Source of the DNA: Sycon ciliatum
Taxonomy: Eukaryota; Porifera; Calcarea; Leucosolenida; Sycettidae
Length of the DNA stretch: 64,000 bases
Reading direction: 5' to 3'
Assembly: GCF_964019385.1 (NCBI RefSeq)
Contig: NC_088654.1
Location: forward strand, 5,229,597-5,293,596
Within the stretch, counting starts at the first letter, position 1. Every line of letters begins with the position of its first letter. The position numbers were made by a program, and so were the translations under genes. Shown one piece after another: positions 32,916 to 44,472 of the stretch. The notes below the pieces were generated by a model. That model was not told where the DNA came from. It did not search any database and worked only from the letters and a program-made list of their open reading frames with translations.

Positions 32916-34377
32916 CAGCAGCTCAGCGGTGAGGCCGTCAAAGCGAATGCTGTTCACAGCCGGAGCAATACCGTTCCATGAAGTAACCGTTTTGATGTGA
33001 CAAACATGACACTGTGTCAGTGAAACTGCCTCGTGACAAAAAATCATTGCATTTCCATCTTGGGGAAGACTGACTGACTGCAACGCTGTACAGATTGTTT
33101 AAATCATTTCATTTCAATTTAGTTGCAGTGAAGTGAAACACTGTGTACACTACATGTATGGTGGTGTGTCTGTGCGTCTTGAGTGTGCACAAACGATCTT
33201 ATTCCTCGTATTACAAATAGATTATTGTCCCCACCGTCACCTGTTCACAGGTCTTTGTGTGGATGGATTTTCATTGAGCATCACATTCGTTGAGAACTTG
33301 GTAGTTGTGTGCTCCCATGCATGATTACGGTAATAAGCGTATCCTTGTGCTATCTATTTGTTGCAGGTGTGCTGATCTTCAGAAGCTTGCGGACCTGAGT
33401 GCTGCTGAACATTTGCATGGCCATAAGCAATGGTGAAGCTTGCTATTGCACTCTCAGCATTTGCTAGTATTATGCTGAATACTGCACTATGTTTTTCTCT
33501 TACACTACTACATGTATGTAAACGTGCGTGCATCCGCACACGTATGCATTCGTTTCGTATAATGATTTGTTATCCCCCTTGACTTCAATTGTAAATGAGT
33601 GGACGTTTGCATAGCTGTTGGAGTTGCGTGTGTATTGTGTCTCTACTCTTTTTTTGGTGTTTTCTTGGCATTGAATGAGTCTGTGTGAGTGTGTGTGTGT
33701 GTGTGTGCGCGCGCGCGCTCACAATCGGTTGAAAACAAATAATCCTTGGCTCACTACATGATTGAGATATTGCAATTTGCAGCGTCTGCGAAGAGACAAC
33801 TTGATTTGAGGATGGTGTTCGTAGGGTTTTTCATGGAATGAAGTGGCTGCAGTGGCTCCTCAATACTTATTTTTTTTATCTTGAGAAATCAACGATGTAA
33901 AGGATTAAAGGGGAGGCCGTTTTCTGTTTAATATTCACTGCTTACAGCAGATCCTATGGCTAATTTCGAAGTCTGGATAGGGGATACCTAATTGGCCGGA
34001 CTTTATACAGGGGTGTTGTCTACATAATGACTCCTTATAGTTGATTTCAAAGTTTGGACTCCATACAGTTGATTTTTGACCAATGGACTCTATATAGGGG
34101 TGAAGCCAATTGGCTGGACTCTATGCAGGGAGTGATGTCCATTTAAACTTTGAGCTCACAGTTGATTCCAAGTTTGGACTCTGTACAGTGGATTTTGGAA
34201 CCAATGGATTATAGGGGTTAAACATCTTATAGGGGCTAGGCGCTCTACTGAGTCCAACATATCTTTGGGAAAAGGCTATCATTCACTCGGAGCCTGGCTA
34301 AGCAATAGACAAACCCTCTTCTTCTCCAAACTGGTTGCTCGTTGTGTGAGTGTGGCATGCAGATGCTAGTGTTTAAT

Positions 34378-34382
34378 GATAT
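34378..34382. other. empty site of the solo BEL LTR
   Basis: A single GATAT here corresponds to the GATAT target duplication around the solo LTR at 48693-49033 in the paralogous copy. Confidence 0.85.
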
Positions 34383-35284
34383 ATTAACACAGAAGGCGCA
34401 TACTCTGTTCCCAACCAACTCTCACGCGCTCATTGTTCTCCAAATTCCACTATTCCCGATTTCAGTTCCTGCTGTGTCTGCATTGGCAGTGGAATTCTTT
34501 CTCAACCCACCCACCCACTCCACTATTGTCATCATCCTGTTTCCTATTCTAGTTCCCTCCTGTCGGTATCCACAATCATTCCGGACGACAATAACTACAC
34601 CGATGCCGTCTACGAAACTCTGTTAATACACGGAGGGGAGTTAACCTTGCTTATCAGGCTCCTCATACGGCTCATTCAGCCTCTCACACTCAGACGGCTC
34701 ACTCAGCCTCGGCTAACTCAGCCTCTCAATACTGCTCACTCAGCCTCCGCAGCCTGGCCCGGCCCGGCTGCCTCCATACAGCTTACAAACCCGGCCCAGT
34801 TGCCATACTCACAGCTATAAGCTGTCACTCATTTTGGAGCCTGGCAAAGCAATTGACAAACCCTCCTATTCCACAAACTGGTTGCTCGTTGTGTGAGTGC
34901 GGCATGCAGATGCTTGTGTTAACAATGGCTTTTTAGATGAAAATATTCCAGAAAATCACGAAACATTTGTCAGTTTTCTGTCTCATGCATGCTTCGTATG
35001 TGGATAACAAATTTCGTACACAATTCCCAAATCTTGTCAGCAGTATCTTCCAAGGTTTAGGTAAAGGTCATCTGCTTTCAATCGCTGTGACAAGGCTACA
35101 GTTGAATCACGATACATATTCTTCTACAAATACACATGCAGGCAACGTGCACACACAAAATTGACAACTGACCGCAGGCAGAACATAAATTTTATGTTCG
35201 TGAAACTATTACAAACTTATAGCTTAGTGTATACTTCTGCAGTCAAATCTTGCATTTCTCGTCGCCATTGTTAGGATCCGCAAG

Positions 35285-35735
35285 TGCAACATAAATTGCA
35301 CTGGTTAAAGGAGGACAAGTACACCAAACCGAAACAAAACATTACGATCGTATGGGTGGGTTTCTACAAACAAACAATAAACGTGTTCACGAAGATCACT
35401 AGTAACACTTTTCACAAGCGTAATGCATTGAGCAGTCTGAAATTATTATTGGGTAGCATGAAATACTTGGAACTGAAAACACTCGGGTATATTCGAGAGT
35501 TCACAAGTACAACATAAATTACACTGGTTAAAGGAGGACAAGTACACCAAACAGAAAAAAAACTAAAACATTACGAACGTATGGGTGGGTTTCTACAAAC
35601 AAACAATAACGTGTTCATGAAGATCACGAGTAACACTTTTCACAAGCGTAATGCATTGAGCAGTCTGAAATTATGATTGCGTAGTATGAAATACTTGGAA
35701 CTGAAAACACTCGGATATATTCGAGAGTTCACAAA
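35285..35735. repeat. two tandem 229-bp-type units 3' of copy 5
   Basis: The same unit as at 169-848, with two copies. Confidence 0.85.
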
Positions 35736-35746
35736 TGCCCAGTTTA

Positions 35747-36733
35747 TTATGAAGTGCCTTCACGCAAAACATTGAGATAACATGCAAACGGATTCTGGCC
35801 CAGACGTACAGACTGGATGTTGAAAAAGCGACGCAACGACAGCACCTGAGCGCACATTCCAAATCCCGGTTTTTTCTTTAGCAATAATTCTAGTCTAGCA
35901 TGGGTATCTTCAACTTCTCCAATAAAGCAGGAAATTTCTTCCTCGTGGTCCTTGTACTGCCCTGATGTCCGTTGTGTCTGACCATCAACATCAGTACACG
36001 AGTATCCACGTGCACTGCTCGTCAGACGGGAATGATCGATCGAAGAAGATTTGTAAATGATTTCGGTTCCTGGTCCTAACCATTTGTCCAAAAACATCGG
36101 CACGCAAGTAAGGTCACCTACACTATCCTCCATGGTCACTGCAAAGTGACTGTTCATCTCCACCGCAATAAGAATCGTACTTCCGGTTTTTGGCTTGAAA
36201 ACTTCAAAATACACTGGATGTATAAGTCCTAACTTCAAATTTTTTTCAAGCAGCCCGAGGCTTTTGGTAAGTATCCACTCATATAATCTACACGCATATC
36301 TCGGTTTGAGCTCAACTTTCGACGAGGCTGGTAGGTTAAACAACTTGAAGAAGCCTAGCACAATCTCCATGGGAGTTCCTTGGACACCGGAAAGACTCGA
36401 TTCAGCTAGGATGGGCCATGTAGAGTTGCAACCGTGGCATTTCCATTGATACCCACCTTTTGAGCTTGCATGAACATATAATCTTGCTGATCGTTCGCAT
36501 CGGTTACATTGTCTTTCATTACGAATCACCTTCCTTCTCGCCAAGAAGCGTAGCAATGACTGGTTGTCCTGTATATTTTCCGCAAGGTCTGTCCAAGAAT
36601 ACACTTCCTTCTTCCACTGCTCATCGTCCAGTATCATACCTGGTTGCACAATCTGGGGTCCAGCTAGACGTGCATTGGCTGCTACTCCTTGAGACGCACC
36701 GGCAGAAGCTGAGTCACTGACACTTGACTCCAT
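35747..36733 (-). CDS. Merlin/IS1595-like transposase-derived protein, catalytically dead (copy 5, subtype A)
   Basis: A 328-codon frame runs from the ATG at 36733, very similar to copies 1 and 6. The zinc ribbon is CNRC...CHGC, and Phe179, Lys228 and Ser257 sit at the former catalytic positions. A 3-bp deletion relative to copies 1 and 6 removes an in-frame TAA upstream, so the frame is open to an ATG at 36847 (366 codons). I prefer the shorter start because it is shared by all copies, but the longer product is possible in this copy only. AATAAA overlaps the stop at 35743-35748. Confidence 0.72.
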   Translation of the reverse strand: MESSVSDSASAGASQGVAANARLAGPQIVQPGMILDDEQWKKEVYSWTDLAENIQDNQSLLRFLARRKVIRNERQCNRCERSARLYVHASSKGGYQWKCHGCNSTWPILAESSLSGVQGTPMEIVLGFFKLFNLPASSKVELKPRYACRLYEWILTKSLGLLEKNLKLGLIHPVYFEVFKPKTGSTILIAVEMNSHFAVTMEDSVGDLTCVPMFLDKWLGPGTEIIYKSSSIDHSRLTSSARGYSCTDVDGQTQRTSGQYKDHEEEISCFIGEVEDTHARLELLLKKKPGFGMCAQVLSLRRFFNIQSVRLGQNPFACYLNVLREGTS

Positions 36734-36975
36734 CTTGGCAGACGACGGTGTCACATTGAACGTAAACAAAGTTCCATTTACCTGCCGACAAAGGCTTTGG
36801 ACCAGTTGTGTGGCATGCAGTTTATACAAGTCCCTTCGTGATGACATAATTCACCCACGTGATGATTTTTCACTTACTATTACGATATTGTTCAACTAGC
36901 AATGTCACCAGGGGCAGAGTAACAGTAGGACAGATAATACCACTCGCGATCTTGGCGCTTGAATTTGCATTTTCA

Positions 36976-36982
36976 TTATATA
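36976..36982 (-). promoter_or_regulatory. TATA-like box upstream of copy 5
   Basis: TATATAA on the minus strand, about 243 bp upstream of the shared ATG. Confidence 0.35.
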
Positions 36983-37992
36983 CACGTACACGTATATATC
37001 ATTATTTAGTGCGAATCAACACATCATCAACAATCAACACAAAGTGCAACAAAGTGCGAATCAACACACCATTGTGAGGGTCACGTTCTAGTCCTCACAA
37101 TTCATCTATCTTCCAAACTGTGATCGATTAGAGGTTCCCACCGCAAATGCAATTTTCTTAACCGTTTTAAACCTTCATTCCTCCCTAATATGTTACTATA
37201 AAATGTGTGTTCTGAAGTATCCAATGCGAAACTTACATCATTGGTCAAATTTGACAATAAAACGTATAATATTTAGAACACATCGTGTGCAGGCGAATAT
37301 TGAACTCTGTTGAATCTCCTTGTCTGCTTCCAACATTCTAGCCAAGCCTACTCATTCGGCGTAACTTTGTCGATAGTAATACACTACACTGGTTTATCAT
37401 CTTGATTATATTAATTTTATCTACCATTCAGTGATGTCCTCTAGCTGAAGACCATCGCGAGAAAATGCTCTCAGAGACTATAAACACTTCCGGTGATGAT
37501 GTGTGCATGCTCAGAAAGCATGTACTTCATGACTACTCGCGTTGTATAAGATGAACTCTTCATTGAGATCTTATATATTATTTTTTATTTTAGCAAATGA
37601 AAGGAAGTGGGCGTTAGCCAGGCATGGCAAGAGAAGGTAAAATAAAGAAAGGAGGAATGAACATATAATCGGAAGCATCAGCGGTGTGAAATGTATCACT
37701 ATGTTTTCCGCATAGTAGAGTGGCGAGATAACTGTCTAATATTGGATATTGTCTCCATTTCCTTCGGCAGCTTGAGCCAGTGCGAATTATTATGCAGAAG
37801 GGATAGGAGATTTGGTAAACTTAGTTGCCAAGGATCTGGGAAGTACTATGCCATTGCCAGTGTCCCGTGCGAAATAAACGAATTATGCTTGCTGGGATGT
37901 TATGGGACAATGTTCAGTTTAATTCGATGGACCAGAACGCATGACTGTTTCTACGACAGGATAGAAATGGGGCTGGTGGAGGCCAAACTATA

Positions 37993-38245
37993 GAAGTCAG
38001 TAAAGGGGAACAAAGATGGTTTACGAAAAATATTTTAAGACACGTTTATGATGTATTTCTAACAGCAGATTTACTAGGCACGGAATGCCAAGCAGGGGAG
38101 CCTCACAGAAAGATAGGAAAAAGAGACGACTACATTCGGGGACAAGTGGGAGCAGTCAGACACCAGGCAACCTCCAGATTTCCTAACATTGTTGCATGCA
38201 AAATCTACCAGAGAATCCGATTATTGTATTCTCGTCGACTTGTAA
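37993..38245. other. no gene recognised
   Basis: Sequence right of the SD2 breakpoint with nothing recognisable. Confidence 0.3.
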
Positions 38246-38560
38246 TGGTAGAAAATTATAATGCGAACAAAATATCCACTTTGCTTATGCGGAACTACAG
38301 GGACAAAGTCTGAATACACCTAGTTGGCAGAGTGTTCCGTCTGGCAGCCGTCGGGAAAGATAATAGTTTACAGTGCAATTTATGAGCATAGGAGCAAAGG
38401 ACACGAAATGAATATACAATTATCCAGAGTTAAAGATAGGAGTTCAGGAACAAGGAGCTTCGCCGGTAATATGCTAGCTAGTGCTAAGCAAGAGCTAAAT
38501 GGCGCCCTTCAGGTATGTCAAACATAATGGTTCGTTCGAAATGGTTTAAAAAGGTAAAAT
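38246..38560. repeat. dispersed repeat, partner of 8868-9190
   Basis: Collinear with 8868-9190. The partner's continuation reappears at 39465-39530 after the LINE fragment. Confidence 0.7.
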
Positions 38561-38572
38561 AGGTGAAATGGT

Positions 38573-39440
38573 TTCTGAAACTCAGTGCCTAAAGCTGCTT
38601 GGGATAGCCTTCGTGAGTCAACTGACATGCTGCCAGCAGATTCGACAGTCAGACCTGCGCGCCACACAGTGACTGGGCTTCCTGAAGAAGACCTCAGCAG
38701 TGATTGACCCTGGCTGCCGACTCAAGGTCTACAACGGCTTTGTTCGCCCAGTCTTAGAGCATGGCATGCTAGTCTGGATGGGTGCTTCTCAGACGCTGCT
38801 GGCCCAACTCGATGCTGTACAGCGGAGAGCCCTGTATCCGATCGGCGAAGGCGATAACTACCAAGCCTCGAACTCCGGTGCAAAGTGGCTGCTCTCTGCT
38901 ATCTCTTCATAATCCACTACCTGACAGGCCCACATATGCTAACGCGAATGCTGCCCCCCCCCTCCCAAGCAGTACCAGACCACGACCAACATCCTGCCAA
39001 CACCAGGCAGCAGGCACGCGTTATCCCAGCCAATTCTCGCAACAACGTCCGCCGGTCGTTCCCTGAAGGAGTGCTGGACACCTGGAACCAGTTGCCTCGT
39101 CAACACCTCCTGGATAAGCCCGACCAGAAGAGGTTGCAGGCCTTCAAGTGCAGCGTCATCTGATCCCTGTGCTCGAGGCACTGGGACTGGGCGACCGACC
39201 GACTGTAGGGACTCGGCGTGGTGGTTTGTGGACGTTACTGTGCTCAAAAAGTAGGTATGACTAGGCGTCTGTGTGCATGTGCACGCGTGTGCGTGAGTGC
39301 GTGTGTGTTTGTGTGTGGTGTGTGTGTGTGCGCGCGTGTGAGCGTGCGAGCATGTGTGTGTGTATGTGTGTGTGTGTGTACATGGTTGGTATGTGGTGTT
39401 TATGTGGGCGTATGATTGTTCAATCTCTTTAAAAATATTA
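38573..39440 (+). mobile_element. 5'-truncated LINE 3' end
   Basis: The coding remnant (GFVRPVLEHGMLVWMGA..., DTWNQLPRQHLLDKP...LQAFK) is the same type of C terminus as 17466-18125 on the opposite strand, with frameshifts. It includes a TG microsatellite (39290-39380). It sits inside the dispersed repeat, splitting it relative to 8868-9300. Confidence 0.75.
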
Positions 39441-39728
39441 ATATCTTTATTAGAGATTACTCGAGACGGCTGCTAACATCCCGCAAACCCTAGCGCCAGC
39501 ATAATATCAATGACACGTATAGACAGCTTGAGTACAGCAAGTTCAGGGCTCACAGCAACCATGCCAAAACCTCGATTACGTGGGAGGACATCTTGGGTCT
39601 GATCACCATAGAAACGAAATCGTGTGACCGATAAGATCAGGCGTAGAACGCAGTCGCGCAAGGAGATTTTGACTTGCTTTCGCTTAGTTGCTGTGACAAG
39701 GACTGAGTCGTGAATGGTGGATGTAATA

Positions 39729-40879
39729 CTTGGTCCGCCCAGTTAAAATTGGCGCTTATCTTCTCACTTGGTTTTTTGGTGTTCTGCCTGTGGCACACGG
39801 CATGGAACCACCGATTCACCATCCGAACATGACCATTGACCATTCCATCCGACGACATGGCAGCACAAACCATCACAGAAGTTGCGATCGGTTCGTTTGA
39901 GTCTTTTTGACGGAGCTGCCGCCGACGAACACTTCCGTCAGCGCAAGAAAACACTGCAACCTCCGCTCGAGTCCGTAAAAAAGGTCAGGATGTTCGCATT
40001 TCAGAGCGATGGAGAATACAGTTTCTGTCTACTTCCAGCTGTCTGATGGCAAGGATTGTTTACCCCGGGAAGGTATAGAAAAGCTGAAAAAGCGCTTCGC
40101 GAGCTTGAATTTCAGTGCTTGCACAGTACAGCGCCTAGTGAAGGGCTATCACCAGCAAATCGCTGGCGAAGAAACTGCAGCTCATGTCGATGTCTCCAGT
40201 AAGTGAGACCAATCCGGCGGACGCACTTTGAAGCTCACAGAGGACAGGGCAAAGGAGCTAATCAAAGGAAACACCAAGTCCTGAGAGAAGCACTCGTGCA
40301 AAGGACTTTCAGGAAACTAGCCGAAAAGCCTGGTGCACGGCGTTGTAGGTGCAGTACGCACAGGTGCTACATCAAGCGGAAGCTATCACTGCGCTGCATG
40401 TACAAGCACCAGCGGCTCGCGTGGGTACGGGTGCTGATCAGCAAGTACGACAAGCGCAAGAGGCGATCTGAAAAAAGGACACTGATATGGCGTTGCCTTT
40501 TTGTCTCAAACAAAGTCGCATTATTGCGACGAACGGGGATAACACTTACAGTCAACATGCGGGCAGTCTCACTCAGCTTCTGATGAGAAGGTGACAGGCA
40601 CGCACTGCCTTTGAGCGTGATTCGAGACGAGGAGAAGTGGAACAAGCTATGAAACGACCCGTGCAGCAGCTGTCCGGATCGTACGTTTTGAGCTCTTCCT
40701 CCAGCGACGATAGTGGCGAGGAGGATGTGTAACTTGCTTGAATTTTCGACTGAGTTGCTTACTGATATGTAAATAATCATGTATACAGTGCTTTGTGATC
40801 GTGGCTTGCTTCAAATATTCGTATTTCTTTCCTGAGACAAGTGTGAAGATAAGCGCCAATTTTAACTGGGCGGACCAAG
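39729..40879. mobile_element. Tc1/mariner-like element inside the Gypsy 5' LTR
   Basis: Inverted ends of about 36 bp (CTTGGTCCGCCCAGTTAAAA... and its reverse complement) are flanked by TA on both sides. The host sequence TGTAATA/GTTTTACC matches the intact 3' LTR exactly. The plus strand at about 40009-40206 gives a helix-turn-helix-like segment (IEKLKKRFASLNFSACTVQRL). The minus strand at 39740-39954 gives a DDE-region-like segment (SVMVCAAMSSDG). The two halves are therefore in opposite orientation, and the copy is rearranged and inactive. Confidence 0.7.
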
Positions 40880-40881
40880 TA

Positions 40882-41033
40882 GTTTTACCTTGACACTTCT
40901 TGCTTGTCTTATGGTAACACCTTGTGTTCCTACTATTCTCACTCCTGCGGTTATCGCCTTTATTTTGCTTTATAACCTCTGGTTTGAACATCATTCGACG
41001 AATTCTCCAATCCATCAAGTCTATACTGTTACA
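40882..41033 (+). repeat. Gypsy 5' LTR, right portion
   Basis: The first seven bases of this LTR lie at 39722-39728, cut off by the mariner insertion. The remaining 152 bp match 46948-47098 with a few substitutions and one indel. Confidence 0.85.
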
Positions 41034-41034
41034 C

Positions 41035-41059
41035 TGGTAGCTTGAGGATGGTTGAGATC
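41035..41059 (+). promoter_or_regulatory. primer binding site, initiator tRNA-Met
   Basis: TGGTAGC followed by GAGGATGGTT matches the complement of the 3' end of animal initiator tRNA-Met, with one inserted base and one mismatch. It starts one base after the LTR. The gag ATG (41048) lies inside it. Confidence 0.65.
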
Positions 41060-41938
41060 ATCGTTTGCCCTTTGACGTGCCTTGTGCTCCTGGCCACTAC
41101 TGCTCTGCTATACGCCGCTTTCCGTGAGATCCACCGCGCTCGGGACAACGTGGCTGCTACAGTTGGACGACATCAATTCCCTGCTATATCAAGCTCAAGT
41201 CCTACGGATCTAGCCCCGTGTCGATCGCGTTCTCTCTCCCAGACAAGCCCGAGCGTCAAACGCGTTACCAGAGAACCGAATGTTTGCCATGGCAACCCTT
41301 CCGAGTTCAGAGAGTGGGTATTTACGGTCGAGTTAGCCTTGAAGTGCTCACCTCAAGGTGACCCGGAGAGCCAAGTTAACTTTGCGGCTAGCTACCTCGC
41401 TAGGAATGCGCTTCTTTGGCTAATTTCTTCCATGGAAGCAGGTGAGCAATTTTCGGATTGGCATTCTTTCAAAAGCGCCCTAGCGCGAGTGCATGGCCCT
41501 CACTATGACGGGGAAAGAGTGCGGTTGGATATGTTCTCTATCCAACAACGTGGGTCAATTGAATCGTACGCAACGGAGTTTTCTCGGCTAAGTTTACAGG
41601 TGCCGGAACTTGACGAACTCTCCAGAGCCTTGCTTTTTGTCAACGGCCTGCACGGTAACATGCGGACCTTGGTAGTGAAGGAACACCCCACCACACTGTC
41701 AGCCGCCGTTCAGTCAGCGCTAGCAGTCGCCTCAGACAGCCGATTTCAGCGCAGACCACCACTGGCGACCGCGCCCGGATTCGCACCACCATCAGGTAGC
41801 AGAAAGCTAACAAAACTAAGCCCCGAGGAACGTGAGACATTACGAGCCCAGGGGGGCTGCTTCGCATGTCGTCGACCAGGCCTTATGGCCCAGAATTGCC
41901 CGCAGCATCGAGATCACCCAAACGATGGACGTCAGTAA
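41048..41938 (+). CDS. Gypsy gag
   Basis: The 296-codon frame starts at the first ATG, within the primer site. A hydrophobic N terminus (VCPLTCLVLLATTALLYAAF) is followed by a retrotransposon capsid domain (about 80-200, e.g. FREWVFTVELAL, LWLISSM, RVRLDMFSIQQ). Near the C terminus is a zinc-knuckle remnant CFACRRPGLMAQNC, in which the His of CCHC is Leu. It overlaps pol by 73 bp with pol in the -1 frame. The membrane-like N terminus is unusual for Gypsy gag. Confidence 0.75.
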   Translation: MVEIIVCPLTCLVLLATTALLYAAFREIHRARDNVAATVGRHQFPAISSSSPTDLAPCRSRSLSQTSPSVKRVTREPNVCHGNPSEFREWVFTVELALKCSPQGDPESQVNFAASYLARNALLWLISSMEAGEQFSDWHSFKSALARVHGPHYDGERVRLDMFSIQQRGSIESYATEFSRLSLQVPELDELSRALLFVNGLHGNMRTLVVKEHPTTLSAAVQSALAVASDSRFQRRPPLATAPGFAPPSGSRKLTKLSPEERETLRAQGGCFACRRPGLMAQNCPQHRDHPNDGRQ

Positions 41939-43266
41939 GGCTGATGCGATTACTGACGCATCACGAAAAGGCATCACCTGCGTGTAGTGTGTGCTCCGTC
42001 TCTACCCGTAACCGATTCAGTAGCCTCGCTGTGGAGGATGTTGACGATGATGCTGAATGCTCCGAAGCCAATTTCAAGCGAGATGTTACGCCAACTATTG
42101 AGGCCCAGGTTACCAGCGTCAATGTGGAAACGGAACATGAGCTCCGGCGTGTAGAAGGCAAAATCAACGGTCGTCGCGCGCTTATGTTAATAGATTCGGG
42201 CTCGACCCATGATTTCATTGCCGAACAGTTTGCCAGGAGAGTTAACCTGCCAACCGAAATTGGCTCGGAAAACCTGAATGTCACGCTGGCTGATGGAGCA
42301 TCAAGCTCGTTTCCCATGGAGACGACCCATGAATTGAAGGTTATAGTAGGCGACTTCAGCGATAACCAAACCTGCACGGTGTTCCCCCTTCATCGCTATG
42401 ACGCTATATTGGGGAAACCTTGGTTAACGCGTAAAAATCCAGACATAAACTTCCGGACGAATGAAGTCAGGTTGAACTCGAATGGGTTGCCTTGTGCGTC
42501 GCCCAGTCAAAGCGAACCGACCGCACCTGTGGAGGCGATGTTCATATCTGGTCGTCAGGCTAGGCATGCTCTTAGGAGTGGAGACGGAGGTGTTCTGGCG
42601 TGGGTCCGCGTAGAAGACGGCATTGGCAAGGAACCTCCCGACAAATCCACTCAGAACGAGCACCCAGATCTCAAGGCCATGTTCCGTGACTATGAAGATC
42701 TTTTCCCGGATGATCTGCCAGCTAGACTCCCACCAAAGAGGTCTGTAGACCACGAAATCCGCCTAAAGGAAGGCTCATCACCCCCATCGCGACCTGCCTA
42801 TCGCCTGCCCAGGCCAGAAATGGAGGAATTGAAGAAACAGCTCACAGAACTCTTGAAAAAGGGTTTCGTTGAACCAAGTAAGTCCCCCTTTGGTGCACCG
42901 GTGTTTTTTGTCAAGAAAGCTGATGGTTCGTTACGCATGGTCTGTGATTGGAGCGAGCTAAACAAGATAACTGTTAAGAACAAGGCGTACTTGTCCAATG
43001 TGGATGATTTATTCGATACCGTGCAGGGCGCTAGGTACTTCAAGAAACTAGACCTCGGATCAGGGTATAATCAGATTCGCATTCAAGCTGAGGACGTGCC
43101 CAAAACCGCGATTAACACTCCCTTTGGGCATTACCAATTTAGGGTCCTGGGATTTGGTCTCACCAATGCACCGGCAACATTTCAATCCTTCAGCAAAACG
43201 TGGTCGGAGCATATGCAGCATGTCCGGTCGGTATTGAGCGTGCTCCGGGACAACCAGTTATTTTGA
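41866..43266 (+). pseudogene. Gypsy pol: protease and reverse transcriptase, YxDD deleted
   Basis: The protease motif LIDSGSTHDFI has Asp110. RT begins near residue 300, with RMVCDWSELN and LDLGSGYNQIRI (first catalytic Asp396), and continues to LTNAPATFQS. It then jumps to FSKTW at residues 441-442, so the part that normally holds the YxDD catalytic pair is missing (deletion near 43188). A TGA follows at 43264. Reverse transcription by this copy is not possible. Confidence 0.85.
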
Positions 43267-43746
43267 AAACGGTCAAAATGTGAATTTGGCGTGGAGAGTG
43301 TGCGGTTCCTGGGACATTGCATCGATGGACTGCACATCGCCCCTGAACCAGACAAGATTGCCGCAGTAAAGGTCTGGCCCGCTCCGACTTCCGTCACAGA
43401 GGTGAGGCAATTTCTTGGATTTACGAATTATTTTAGGCGATTCATAGATCAATAATCATCGCTCTCTAAGAACTTAGATGAGATAACGGGAAAACATGCA
43501 CGATTCGAGTGGAACAGCTCTCGGCAACATGCCTTTGAATCGCTAAAGCATGCCTTGTTGAATGCGCCCCTATTGCGGCTGGCTGATGTGAACCGACCAT
43601 TCAGAGTGGTAACAGATGCAAGCGATTTCGCCTTGGGATGTGTTCTTCTCCAAGAACTAGAGGAAGATGCCTGGCATCCAGTGGCTTATGCTAGCCGAAA
43701 ATTGTCTGCTGCTGAACAGAATTATACAGCTACAGAAAGAGAAACA
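43267..43746 (+). pseudogene. Gypsy pol: RT C terminus and RNase H start
   Basis: This continues in the frame of 41866-43266 past the TGA (VRFLGHCIDG, EVRQFLGFTNYFRRF), has a TAA near 43453, then the RNase H start (FRVVTDASDFALGCVLLQ, VAYASRKLSAAEQNY). It is cut at ATERE by the foldback at 43747. Confidence 0.85.
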
Positions 43747-44472
43747 GTTTCCTCTGAGACAAGAATGCGATAATACTCATAAAAAGGACACACTTCAGGC
43801 TCATTACAAACATCTTGAAAGTTTTTGTCTTCACAAGTATACTTTCAAGCCTTCTCATCAGGTGAAATACAGGCAAGGGAAAAGGAACAGGAACAGTGGA
43901 TGAAATACAGTAAGAAGGTGGTAAAACAGCGCAAAAAGAAAGAAAGAAAGAAAGAAGATAGCTAAAGTAAACAGCGAAAATTGCAATAATGACACAAAGG
44001 TGCAAATGCGAGAAAACTCAATAAGCGCGACATGTAGTGCGACAACAAGAGACAACCACTGGACATACATGTAACTAACGAGGTTTTGACGACCTACCTA
44101 ACAGCCTAAGTGTGAATTTGATTTGTTTCTGCTTGTTAGGTAGGTCGTCAAAACCTCGTTAGTTACATGTATGTCCAGTGGTTGTCTCTTGTTGTCGCAC
44201 TACATGTCGCGCTTATTGAGTTTTCTCGCATTTGCACCTTTGTGTCATTATTGCAATTTTCGCTGTTTACTTTAGCTATCTTCTTTCTTTCTTTCTTTCT
44301 TTTTGCGCTGTTTTACCACCTTCTTACTGTATTTAATCCACTGTTCCTGTTCCTTTTCCCTTGCCTGTATTTCACCTGATGAGAAGGCTTGAAAGTATAC
44401 TTGTGAAGACAAAAACTTTCAAGATGTTTGAAATGAGCCTGAAGTGTGTCCTTTTTATGAGAAAGAGAAACA
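43734..44472. mobile_element. Penelope-like foldback inserted in Gypsy RNase H
   Basis: A 13-bp duplication AGAAAGAGAAACA flanks it at 43734-43746 and 44460-44472. A 31-bp tail (43747-43777) is followed by perfectly symmetric arms of 326 bp (43778-44103 and 44134-44459) around a 30-bp spacer. The arms carry CCTGATGAGAAGG and a CTTGAAAGT...ACTTTCAAG stem. The identical 70-codon frames on each arm's opposite strand are a by-product of the palindrome. Confidence 0.75.

Larger units (their letters stand above)
32890..37965. repeat. segmental duplication SD2, left copy
   Basis: Collinear with 47100-52615, including repeated segments of GGACTCTATATAGGGG type near 34000-34250, the 3' flank, gene copy 5 and its 5' flank. 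The right copy carries a solo BEL LTR that is missing here. Confidence 0.9.

Noticed and set aside
43858..44379. Two identical 70-codon hydrophobic frames on opposite strands
   Set aside because: Both are produced by the 326-bp palindrome arms, not by independent genes.
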